Source of the DNA: Pseudomonadota bacterium
GTDB taxonomy: Bacteria > Pseudomonadota > Gammaproteobacteria > Steroidobacterales > Steroidobacteraceae
Length of the DNA stretch: 10,031 nucleotides
Assembly (NCBI GenBank): GCA_003242275.1
Contig: QGUX01000116.1
Location: 1-10,031, forward strand
Reading direction: 5' to 3'
In this document: positions 1 to 7,088 of the stretch, one piece after another
Numbering within the stretch: the stretch's first letter is position 1
How the letters are laid out: each line of letters starts with the position of its first letter
Program-made: the position numbers and the translations under genes
The notes under the pieces: generated by a model
What the model was told of the DNA's origin: nothing
What the model saw: the letters and a program-made list of their open reading frames with translations, nothing else
Databases searched by the model: none

Positions 1-38
1 CGACGCTGGCGCTGAACCGCGCATTGCGCAGGGCCTGA
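1..38 (+). CDS. C-terminal end of an unidentified upstream gene (partial)
   Basis: In the third forward frame the window opens with a short coding-like tail, TLALNRALRRA, ending at a TGA at 36-38. The first forward frame stops after four codons. The second stays open but leads only into the non-coding gap. The tail looks like an ordinary C-terminal end, and a hairpin follows about 30 bases later, which fits the end of a transcription unit. Eleven residues are too few to name a family. A minus-strand gene starting here is less likely: the ATG at about 26-24 has no ribosome binding site at a usable distance. Confidence 0.35.
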   Translation, partial: TLALNRALRRA

Positions 39-68
39 GCGCCGGGCGGAATCCTTTCCTCCAGCCGG

Positions 69-91
69 GCCGGCACCGGTCGGGTGCCGGC
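69..91 (+). terminator. Strong hairpin, possible terminator of the upstream gene
   Basis: A perfect 9-bp stem runs GCCGGCACC (69-77) against GGTGCCGGC (83-91), with a five-base loop GGTCG. It lies about 30 bases after the stop of the partial upstream frame. No T-run follows on either strand, so it is not a canonical intrinsic terminator. It could end transcription weakly, protect a 3' end, or be a copy of a dispersed palindromic repeat. The rest of 39-225 shows no convincing gene or promoter. Confidence 0.4.
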
Positions 92-225
92 AGCGGATCT
101 GCCAGACGCAGCGACGCCGTTCCAGCGGTGCATCGTTCCGCAGCGCGCGGTACGGACGTTATCCTTGCCGCACGCCCGGTCGCTCCGGGAATCGATCGAA
201 GATGCAGCGCCCACAGAGGAACCGG

Positions 226-510
226 ATGGACATTCGAGCAGGAAGTATCTGGAGCATCGCCCTGGCCGCCGTGCTGGTGACGGCCTGCGCACCCCAGCGC
301 GTGAAGATCGGCGGCAACGACTACCGCGTGGTGGTGAAGGACGGCGAGGAGTACTTCTGCCACGATGAGCCCGTGACCGGTTCGCGCGTGTCGACGCGCG
401 AAGTGTGCCGCACGCGCCGGCAGATCGACGAGGCGCAGCAGGAAGTCCGGCGCATGCAGACCCCGCCCACGGACATCGACCTGCCCGATACCCAGCCCGG
501 GGCGTACTGA
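226..510 (+). CDS. Small predicted lipoprotein, uncharacterised
   Basis: This 94-residue protein begins with a short n-region containing Arg4 and a hydrophobic stretch. A lipobox LVTAC follows, with Cys21 as the predicted lipidated residue, so it should be anchored in the inner or outer membrane and face the periplasm. The mature part is polar. Cys45 and Cys61 frame the motif HDEPVTGSRVSTREV and could form a disulfide. A charged helix of about residues 62-78 and a Pro/Asp-rich tail follow. I chose the ATG at 226 because AGAGGA lies about six bases upstream and gives a normal signal peptide; the in-frame ATG at 202 has only a weak site and adds eight polar residues. From memory, small proteins with a Cys-(V)TGSR-Cys core are common hypothetical proteins in Xanthomonadales and relatives. 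No function is known to me. It is probably its own transcription unit. Confidence 0.75.
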   Translation: MDIRAGSIWSIALAAVLVTACAPQRVKIGGNDYRVVVKDGEEYFCHDEPVTGSRVSTREVCRTRRQIDEAQQEVRRMQTPPTDIDLPDTQPGAY

Positions 511-547
511 CCGTCTGTGGTATCGCCGCCACGCCTGGCGTCCGGAA

Positions 548-576
548 TTGAATGCCTAGGCAATGAGCGATAACCC
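548..576 (+). promoter_or_regulatory. Possible promoter and operator-like palindrome of the first receptor
   Basis: TTGAAT at 548-553 resembles a -35 box. The segment 17 bases later (TAACCC, 571-576) is only a poor -10 match; GATAAC at 569-574 matches better but gives a 15-base spacer. The perfect 10-bp palindrome TGCCTAGGCA (553-562) lies between the two boxes, where a repressor site could sit. This would leave a leader of roughly 140 bases before the GTG start. The promoter call is weak; the palindrome itself is certain. Confidence 0.25.
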
Positions 577-582
577 ATAGAA

Positions 583-627
583 GGATTCTTATGTACTTGC
601 GGGAAATTCCTGCCGCGAAAAGAATCC
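583..627 (+). repeat. Nested inverted repeat in the leader of the first receptor
   Basis: The outer arms GGATTCTT (583-590) and AAGAATCC (620-627) are perfect 8-bp complements. Inside them GCGGGA (599-604) can pair with TCCTGC (608-613), with one G-U pair and a three-base loop. In RNA this makes a two-stage hairpin with an internal loop about 100 bases upstream of the start codon. No T-run follows, so it is not a terminator. I do not recognise a riboswitch class in it. It could be a leader structure or a protein-binding site, or could arise by chance. Confidence 0.35.
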
Positions 628-726
628 GCCGCTGACTCGCTACAGAGAGTTTGGAAATCCAGTCCGCGCCGGTGTTCATCGACGCCACCGCGGGCTTCCG
701 CAAGCGTCTTTTTGAGGGGGAATCCG

Positions 727-3700
727 GTGTCAAATTCACATGCCAGTCCAGGGCAGAATCTTGTTCGTGCCGCCGTTGCGGCCGCCATTGGCGCAGCGAT
801 ATTCATGGGGCAGGGCACCCGCGCCACAGCGGCCGAGGCGGGTGATGACGAGTTCGTCGAACTCGAGGAAGTGCAGGTTACCGGTTCGCGCATCGTCCGC
901 CGCGACCAGATCGCCAACAGCCCGCTCGTCACGGTCGAGAGCGCGGACCTGGAAAACCGCAGCGGCCTGAACATCGAGTCGTATCTCAACCAGCTGCCGA
1001 CCTACAACCCCGCCGCCTCGCCCGTCACGACGCAGCAGGACGTGCAGATCTCGGCGGTGAACTCCGTGGGCATCTCGGCCGTGTCGCTGCGCGGCTTCGG
1101 CCCGAACCGCAACCTGGTGCTGGTCGACGGCCATCGCCCGGTGCCCACCAACGCACTGATGGTGGTCGACATCAACGGCATCCCGTCGGCCATGGTGCAG
1201 CGTGTCGAGATCATCTCGGGCGGCGCCTCGGCGGTGTACGGTGCCGACGCCATCGGCGGCGTGACCAACTTCATCCTGCGCAAGGACTTCCAGGGCCTGG
1301 AGCTCGACGCGCAGTCCGGCTTCACCGAGGCCGGTGACGGCGAGGAGTACCGCCTCTCCGGCATCCTGGGCACCAACGTGGCCGACGGCCGCGGCAACGT
1401 GACCATCGGCGCCGAGTACTACACCCGCAAGGAGGCGCTGGAGCGCAACCGCAGCTTCTACACCGACTCCTGGGCCGACCCGAACGTCGCCAGCAACGAC
1501 TTCTTCCTGTTCGGCCTCAATGGCTACAACACCGGCTTCTTCGCCGGCCCGCACAACAATGCCATCCAGGCACTGTTCGCGGATCGTCCCGCCGGCACCG
1601 GCGTGTGCCCCTCGGGCCCGTTCGGGTGCAACTTCCTGTACACCTTCCGCTTCAACCCGGATGGCACGATCTACAACCCGGCCGGCAACAACCTGAACAG
1701 CTTCGGCCTGAACATCGACGGGCGTGAGTACGCGTACCAGAACGTGTACGACAACACGTACACCAACAGCCCTGGCGCCGGCGAGCCGCCGATCATCCAG
1801 ACGGTGAAGTTCAACAACCTCGAGGCGCTGGTGAGCGCGCCGCAGACGCGCTACTCGTTCTTCGCGTCGGGCAACTACGACCTCACCGACAACCTGAAGT
1901 TCTTCGCCCGCGCCACCTACGCCGAGAGCAAGACGCGCACGCGCCTGTTCGGCACCAACGCCAGCTACGGCTGGGAGGCCCAGGTCCCCTACAACCCGGT
2001 CACCGACAGCCCGGTCGACCCGACGCTGGACTACGGCGATCCGGCGGTGCTGCAGGCGGTGCTGGCCAACCCCGCGGCCTACGCCAACCCGAGCTTCATC
2101 CCGCACGGTGCCGCCGGGGCGCAGCATCCCGTGCCGCTCGAGTTCGCGGTGCTGCTCAACAGCCGCGGCCGCATGACGTGGTGTGAGGCGGGCGCGACCG
2201 TCGCCGGCGTGTTCTGCGATCCGGCTGCGCCCAACGCGACCAACGATCCGGCCCTGATCGGCACGTTCTACGGCTACAGCCCGGCCCAGGCCGGCACCTG
2301 GATCGCCGAGACCTACCCGACCAGGAGCTTCCCGCAGCGTGCGACGCTCAACGTCAACAACGTGTGGAACATCGAGACGGGCCTGCGCTTCAACCTGCCG
2401 TTCGGCGACTGGAGCGGTGAGCTGTACCTGAACCACGGCCAGTCGAGCACCTACAACGTGGCCTTCGGCAACAACTCGCTGGAGCGCTGGCGTGCGGTGG
2501 TCACTTCGCCGGACTACGGCCGCGACCAGGTGTTCTTCGGCAACGAGGACGGCGCGTCGGTGAACTTCGGCACCGTGCCGGTGCCCTGCACCAGCGGCTT
2601 CTACGAGACGCTGTTCCACGGCGACCAGCCGCCCTCGGAGGACTGCCAGTACGCGGTGCAGGCCATCCTGCAGACGCGCACGCAGAACCAGCTCGACAAC
2701 TACGAGCTGAACCTGCAGGGCGGCCTGTTCGATCTGCCGGCCGGCCAGGTGCGTTCGGCGGTGGGCTTCCAGTGGCGCCGCAACCGGGCGCAGTTCAATC
2801 CCGACATCCTGCAGTCCACGGCCTCGTTCACCGACCAGGTGATCGGCGTGTACCCGACCGGCTACATGGACGCGGGCATCATCACGCGTGACGTGTACGG
2901 CGAGCTGCTGATCCCGGTGGTGCGCGACCTGCCCTTCGCCAAGAGCATCGAGCTCGAGGTGGGCGGCCGCCACTCGAACTACAGCGTCACGGACGAGACC
3001 TGGACGTACAAGATCAACGGCAGCTGGATGGTGAACGACAGCCTGCGCTTCCGCGGCGGCTACAACCGTGCCACCCGCGCCCCGAACCTGGGCGAGCTGT
3101 TCCTGAACCTGCAGGAAGTGTTCACCGGCGGCGGCACCTTCGGTGATCCCTGCGGCCTGCGTTCGAACTCGCCGTTCGGCGCCGGCGGCGCGGCTCCGGA
3201 TCCGGTGCTGCTCCCGGGCGAGGAAGAGACCAAGCTGGCTTCCGGCCAGACCGCGGAGGGCGCGTACAGCACCTACCTGATCTGCCGGGCGCAGATGGGT
3301 ACGGCTGGCGCGAACGCGTTCTACAACCAGGACAACGGCGGTGGCGGTGCCACCGGCGGCGGCTTCGCGTGGATCTACCAGGAGGGCAACCCGAACCTGG
3401 ATTCGGAGAAGGCCGATACCTGGACCGCCGGCTTCGTGTACACCTCGCGTTCCTCCAACCCGTGGCTGCGCGGCCTGTCCGCGGCGGTCGACTGGTGGAA
3501 GGTGGACATCGAGGATGCCATCCAGCTCTTCTCGATCGACTACGCCCGCTACCTCTGCTACGGCGGTCCGCTGGTGACCAACGAAACGGAGGCCGCGGAG
3601 CGCGCTGCGACCCAGGCCTGCCGCAACGTGGGCCGCAACCCGACCTCGGGTGGTGCCACCACGATGCTGCTGCGCTACGACAACCTGGCGACGATCTCGA

Positions 3701-4392
3701 CCTCGGGTATCGACGTGGCGCTGAACTGGGTGGGCCAGCTTTCCGAGCTGGGCTTCGGCAATGCCCCGGGCCGCGTGGGCCTGAACATCCAGTCGACGAT
3801 CCTGGACTACTACAAGACCAAGACCTCGCCGCTGAACTTCGACGTCGAGACCGACTGGAAGGGCTCGCTGGGTCCGACGCTGTCGGGCACCAACGGTGGT
3901 GCGTATGACTTCCGCCTCAACGTGGGCCTGAGCTACTTCCTCAACGACAAGAGCATCAGCCTGCGCTGGCGCTACCTGCCCTCGGTGTGGGGCACGGGCA
4001 AGGCGGTGGAGAATGCCATCATCGCGAACAACAACGCCGTGGCGAACGGCGAGAAGGATGGCGTGATCCTCAGCTACACCCCGACCACCGCGCGCAAGGT
4101 GGGTGACTACAGCGTGTTCGACCTGTCGGGCACCTGGGACATCAACAGCAGCGTGACGCTGCGTGCCGGTATCGACAACCTGTTCGATATCAAGCCGCGC
4201 ATCACGGGCGCCACGGCCGGCTATCCGGGCGGCACCGACCTGAACGCGGTGTGCAGCGTGGCGCAGCAGGAGCGTGGCTGCCAGAACCCGAACGCGTACA
4301 GCCTGCCGAGCACCGGCGCTGGCACGACCAACGCGGGTTACTACGACACGCTGGGCCGTCGCTTCTTCCTGGGCGTGAAGGCCCGCTTCTAG
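727..4392 (+). CDS. TonB-dependent outer-membrane receptor, large VTGSRI-type
   Basis: This 1221-residue protein is an outer-membrane active transporter that takes up a scarce or bulky ligand using TonB/ExbBD energy. The start is GTG 727, because GAGGGGG (714-720) lies six bases upstream; the TTG at 712 overlaps that site. A signal peptide occupies about residues 1-37, with Arg14, an Ala-rich core and a likely cut after TATA or TATAA. The TonB-box-like LEEVQVTG is at 46-53. The plug spans about 60-185 and carries LRGFGPNRNLVLVDGHRPV, VDINGIP and SGGASAVYGADAIGGVTNF. The rest is a 22-strand-type barrel ending in the aromatic terminus GVKARF. Twelve cysteines fall in six pairs (294/301, 486/497, 621/640, 809/853, 944/965, 1176/1185), probably in surface loops. 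A Gly-rich loop lies near 868-882. It is longer than typical siderophore receptors (about 700-800 residues). The substrate cannot be told. The family call is secure. Confidence 0.95.
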   Translation: MSNSHASPGQNLVRAAVAAAIGAAIFMGQGTRATAAEAGDDEFVELEEVQVTGSRIVRRDQIANSPLVTVESADLENRSGLNIESYLNQLPTYNPAASPVTTQQDVQISAVNSVGISAVSLRGFGPNRNLVLVDGHRPVPTNALMVVDINGIPSAMVQRVEIISGGASAVYGADAIGGVTNFILRKDFQGLELDAQSGFTEAGDGEEYRLSGILGTNVADGRGNVTIGAEYYTRKEALERNRSFYTDSWADPNVASNDFFLFGLNGYNTGFFAGPHNNAIQALFADRPAGTGVCPSGPFGCNFLYTFRFNPDGTIYNPAGNNLNSFGLNIDGREYAYQNVYDNTYTNSPGAGEPPIIQTVKFNNLEALVSAPQTRYSFFASGNYDLTDNLKFFARATYAESKTRTRLFGTNASYGWEAQVPYNPVTDSPVDPTLDYGDPAVLQAVLANPAAYANPSFIPHGAAGAQHPVPLEFAVLLNSRGRMTWCEAGATVAGVFCDPAAPNATNDPALIGTFYGYSPAQAGTWIAETYPTRSFPQRATLNVNNVWNIETGLRFNLPFGDWSGELYLNHGQSSTYNVAFGNNSLERWRAVVTSPDYGRDQVFFGNEDGASVNFGTVPVPCTSGFYETLFHGDQPPSEDCQYAVQAILQTRTQNQLDNYELNLQGGLFDLPAGQVRSAVGFQWRRNRAQFNPDILQSTASFTDQVIGVYPTGYMDAGIITRDVYGELLIPVVRDLPFAKSIELEVGGRHSNYSVTDETWTYKINGSWMVNDSLRFRGGYNRATRAPNLGELFLNLQEVFTGGGTFGDPCGLRSNSPFGAGGAAPDPVLLPGEEETKLASGQTAEGAYSTYLICRAQMGTAGANAFYNQDNGGGGATGGGFAWIYQEGNPNLDSEKADTWTAGFVYTSRSSNPWLRGLSAAVDWWKVDIEDAIQLFSIDYARYLCYGGPLVTNETEAAERAATQACRNVGRNPTSGGATTMLLRYDNLATISTSGIDVALNWVGQLSELGFGNAPGRVGLNIQSTILDYYKTKTSPLNFDVETDWKGSLGPTLSGTNGGAYDFRLNVGLSYFLNDKSISLRWRYLPSVWGTGKAVENAIIANNNAVANGEKDGVILSYTPTTARKVGDYSVFDLSGTWDINSSVTLRAGIDNLFDIKPRITGATAGYPGGTDLNAVCSVAQQERGCQNPNAYSLPSTGAGTTNAGYYDTLGRRFFLGVKARF

Positions 4393-4415
4393 GCCCAAGG
4401 ACCGGCATCAGCCGG

Positions 4416-4449
4416 GAGGCCGCGGTGTTCGCACCGCGGCCTCTTTTTT
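4416..4449 (+). terminator. Intrinsic terminator after the first receptor gene
   Basis: A perfect 12-bp GC-rich stem (4416-4427 with 4432-4443) closes a TTCG tetraloop and is followed directly by six Ts (4444-4449). It begins 24 bases after the stop codon. This is a textbook Rho-independent terminator on the plus strand and indicates that the second receptor downstream needs its own promoter. Confidence 0.93.
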
Positions 4450-4538
4450 GCCTCCCCGGCGGTCATCCTGCCGGGCCTTGCCGCTGCCGGCGGCGGCCAC
4501 GGCCCCCGCGTCGTGCCGGGTGTTGCCTGACTTGTAAC

Positions 4539-4568
4539 TTGTTCTCCGGCGATGCTCTCTCCCATACT
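4539..4568 (+). promoter_or_regulatory. Candidate promoter of the second receptor
   Basis: CATACT (4563-4568) matches four of six -10 bases, and TTGTTC (4539-4544) lies 18 bases upstream as a weak -35. This is the AT-richest part of the gap after the terminator and would give a leader of about 60 bases. The tandem repeat ACTTGTA/ACTTGTT (4530-4543) overlaps the -35 and could bind a regulator. The match is too weak to be confident. The rest of 4450-4636 shows GC-rich small stems but no gene. Confidence 0.25.
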
Positions 4569-4636
4569 GCGCTCGCTAACGGCGGCAGTCACTGCCCCGC
4601 TATTCGTTGTCTCTCTTCACAATTGGGGGAACGTCC

Positions 4637-7036
4637 ATGGAAAAGGATCACTTCCGGGTGCGGCAATCAGTGCGCCGTGCCCTCCTCGGGATAACGGGCG
4701 GCCTGTGCGCCTTCGGGACGGTCCTGGCGGCCGAGCCCGATCTGCTGGAACTGGAGGAAATCATCGTCACGGCGCAGTACCGCGAGGAGTCCCTGCAGGA
4801 GACTCCGATCGCGATCACCGCCGTGACCGCGGCGGACCTGGAGGCCCGCGCGGTCACCTCGGCGTACGAGATCGCATACGCCGTGCCGAATGCCTCGTTC
4901 CGTCCGGCGCAGGCGGCCTTCGGCAACACGATGACCGCGTACGTCCGCGGCATCGGGCAGTACGACTTCGACTTCGCCTTCGAGCCAGGCGTGGGCATCT
5001 ACATCGACGACGTCTACCATCCCTTCACGCTGGGGTCCTCGATCGAACTGCTCGACCTGGAGCGCGTGGAGGTGCTGCGCGGGCCCCAGGGCACGCTGTT
5101 CGGGCGCGGCGCCATCGGCGGCGCGGTCCGGTACGTCACCAGGAAGCCCCGGGGCGATGACACCGGCGCCATCTCGGTGACCGTGGGCGAATTCGACCGC
5201 ATCGACCTTCGCGCCTCGTATGACTTCGCCCTGGCCGACAACGTGTTCGCGCGCGTCACCGGCGTGTCGGCAAACCGGGGCGGCTACCAGGATGTCATCG
5301 ATTTCACCTGCGCCCACCCGGAGCTGTCGGGAGACCTGCCGATCAACCCGGTGAACCGCGGCACGGGGTGCAAGACCGGTACCCAGGGCGGGGACAACGT
5401 CCTGGGCGCGCGCGGCACGCTGCGCTGGGTGGCTTCCGAGCGGCTGGAGAGCACCCTCACGGCCGAGTTGATGAAATCGGACGCGGAGCCCCGCGCCGAC
5501 ACGCTGACCAATGTCATAGAGAACAGCCCCTGGTCGATCAATCCCGCGGTGCCCTACGACAACCGCTTCCTGCCGCCGAATCCCTACGTGACCTACGCCA
5601 CGTACCGTGATCCGATCAGCGGCCTCGCCTTCGAACCGCGCACGCGGCTGGACAAGTGGGCGGTTTCCGGCCGCACGGACTGGCAGCTCACGGAAGGGCT
5701 GCAGGCCACGGCCATCGCCTCGTACACCGACTTGAGCTCCACGCTGGTCACGGACACGGACGGATCGCCGCTGAACGTGCAGATGACCGGCGGCGTGCAG
5801 ACCATCGACTTCTACACCCTGGAGGGCCGGCTCTCCGGCCGGCTCGGCCGCACGGACTGGACGGCGGGCGTCTTCTACTACCGCGGCCATTCCATCAACG
5901 ACCAGATCGTCAGCATCCCGTTCCTGACCGCCCTGACGGGCGGGGATCCGACCGATCCTTCCCAGCAGTTCGTCAATGCGCACAACGACCACAAGAGCCG
6001 CAACCGCTCGGTGTTCGCGCACACGGTCACCGACCTCACCGACGCGCTGTCGCTGACGGCCGGACTGCGCTACTCCCGGGACGAGAAGGTGGTCGCCTTC
6101 GACAACACGCAGGTGCAGAACCCGCGCGTGCTGGTGAAGGGAGACAAGCTCGACTGGCGCGTGGGCCTCGACCTGAAGCTGAACGACAACATCATGACCT
6201 ACGGCAGCGTGTCGACCGGCTACCGGCCCGGCAGCTACAACCCGCGGCCCTTCCAGGCCACGCAGGTGGTCGCGGTGGAGCAGGAGGAATCCACCGCCTA
6301 CGAGCTGGGTATCAAGGGGGATTTCTTCGACCGCCGCCTGCGCCTGAACGTTGCGGCGTTCTACACCGACTGGGATACGCGCATCCTGCCGCAGGGCGGC
6401 ACGGAGTGCCCGCTGCTCGACCTCGGGCCGCCGCCGGCCTATGACGTCGTGCCAGAGGGCACGCCGGGAGCCGTGCAGGATTCGCTGGGCAACTGGTGCA
6501 TGACCACGGTCTCCCGCACCTTCTACGCCAATACGCCGGGCAAGGTGAAGGGTGCCGAGGCGGAGTTCGCCTGGCAGCCGGTGCGTGGGCTGACGGTGAC
6601 GGGCGTCTTCGGCCTGCTCGACTGGAAATCGCCGGACATCGACGACGATCCCACCGTGCTGTCGGATACACCGGTGTACGTGCCCAAGCGCAACTGGTCG
6701 CTGGGCGCGGCCTATACCTTCGGGCTGTCCAGCGGTGCCACCGTGACGCCGCGCGTGGACATCTACGGACAGTCGGAGATCTGCACGGCCACGGCGCGGT
6801 CCACCTCGGCCTTCCCGTACGCGAGCTGCTCGGACGGCTACGAGCTGGTCAATGCGCGCCTGGAGTGGGCCAGCCCGAGCCGCAGCTGGACGATCGCGGC
6901 GGGCGCCACCAACCTGACGGACAAGGAGTACTTCCTGAACAAGTTCGACCTGACTCCCTTCGGCCAGCCGCACACCGAGGGCCAGCCGGGCCGGCCGCGC
7001 GAGTGGTACGTGAGCTTCACGCGCACGTTCAACTGA
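4637..7036 (+). CDS. TonB-dependent outer-membrane receptor, iron-complex-receptor type
   Basis: This 799-residue protein is a second TonB-dependent transporter, of a class different from the upstream one. The start is ATG 4637, with GGGGGA (4625-4630) six bases upstream; the in-frame TTG at 4607 has no such support. A signal peptide covers about residues 1-32, with an Arg-rich n-region and a cut near VLA/AEP. The TonB box ELEEIIVTA is at 38-46, followed by REESLQETPIAITAV. The plug (about 50-170) shows YVRGIGQYDFDF, GVGIYIDDVY, LERVEVLRGPQGTLFGRGAI and GGAVRYVTRKP, as in receptors annotated as iron-complex outer-membrane receptors. The barrel runs to the C-terminal WYVSFTRTFN. Apart from one signal-peptide cysteine, cysteines come in three pairs (225/245, 591/621, 716/731), probably loop disulfides. 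Annotated substrates of this class include iron chelates, but many members have unknown ligands, and no neighbour identifies this one. Confidence 0.95.
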   Translation: MEKDHFRVRQSVRRALLGITGGLCAFGTVLAAEPDLLELEEIIVTAQYREESLQETPIAITAVTAADLEARAVTSAYEIAYAVPNASFRPAQAAFGNTMTAYVRGIGQYDFDFAFEPGVGIYIDDVYHPFTLGSSIELLDLERVEVLRGPQGTLFGRGAIGGAVRYVTRKPRGDDTGAISVTVGEFDRIDLRASYDFALADNVFARVTGVSANRGGYQDVIDFTCAHPELSGDLPINPVNRGTGCKTGTQGGDNVLGARGTLRWVASERLESTLTAELMKSDAEPRADTLTNVIENSPWSINPAVPYDNRFLPPNPYVTYATYRDPISGLAFEPRTRLDKWAVSGRTDWQLTEGLQATAIASYTDLSSTLVTDTDGSPLNVQMTGGVQTIDFYTLEGRLSGRLGRTDWTAGVFYYRGHSINDQIVSIPFLTALTGGDPTDPSQQFVNAHNDHKSRNRSVFAHTVTDLTDALSLTAGLRYSRDEKVVAFDNTQVQNPRVLVKGDKLDWRVGLDLKLNDNIMTYGSVSTGYRPGSYNPRPFQATQVVAVEQEESTAYELGIKGDFFDRRLRLNVAAFYTDWDTRILPQGGTECPLLDLGPPPAYDVVPEGTPGAVQDSLGNWCMTTVSRTFYANTPGKVKGAEAEFAWQPVRGLTVTGVFGLLDWKSPDIDDDPTVLSDTPVYVPKRNWSLGAAYTFGLSSGATVTPRVDIYGQSEICTATARSTSAFPYASCSDGYELVNARLEWASPSRSWTIAAGATNLTDKEYFLNKFDLTPFGQPHTEGQPGRPREWYVSFTRTFN

Positions 7037-7053
7037 GCGGCGGAGGGCGCGAG

Positions 7054-7082
7054 GGGTGGCGTTTCCGCGAGGGACGCCACCC
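7054..7082. terminator. Hairpin in the convergent gap, possible shared terminator
   Basis: A perfect 9-bp stem GGGTGGCGT (7054-7062) pairs with ACGCCACCC (7074-7082) around an 11-base loop. It lies between the stop of the second receptor (7036) and the end of ubiA on the other strand (7089), where a bidirectional terminator is expected. The downstream sequence is only modestly T-rich on the plus strand (TGTCCTTC) and not on the minus strand, so efficiency is uncertain. Confidence 0.5.
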
Positions 7083-7088
7083 TGTCCT

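Noticed and set aside
84..368. Overlapping plus-strand frame at the lipoprotein locus
   Set aside because: Its product is Arg/Pro-rich without a signal or motif, while the frame at 226-510 has a lipobox and a good ribosome binding site.
527..540. Small hairpin CGCCA-CGCC-TGGCG after the lipoprotein gene as a terminator
   Set aside because: Five base pairs and no T-run. It is common by chance in sequence this GC-rich.
276..590. A Fur box (iron-dependent operator) upstream of the first receptor
   Set aside because: No stretch matches the GATAATGATAATCATTATC consensus well enough; only isolated GATAA-like fragments are present.
690..713. GCTT-CCGC-AAGC followed by GTCTTTTT just before the first receptor, resembling an attenuator
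   Set aside because: The stem is only four base pairs, too weak for termination, and the T-run merges into the ribosome binding site region.
736..4398. A minus-strand open frame of about 1220 codons covering the whole first receptor
   Set aside because: It mirrors the codon bias of the real gene (G or C at third positions). Its product is an Arg/Val/Ala/His/Gly-rich sequence with no recognisable domain, while the plus strand encodes a clear receptor.
4667..6973. A minus-strand open frame of about 768 codons opposite the second receptor
   Set aside because: Same codon-bias shadow. The low-complexity Arg/Val/His product has no family features.
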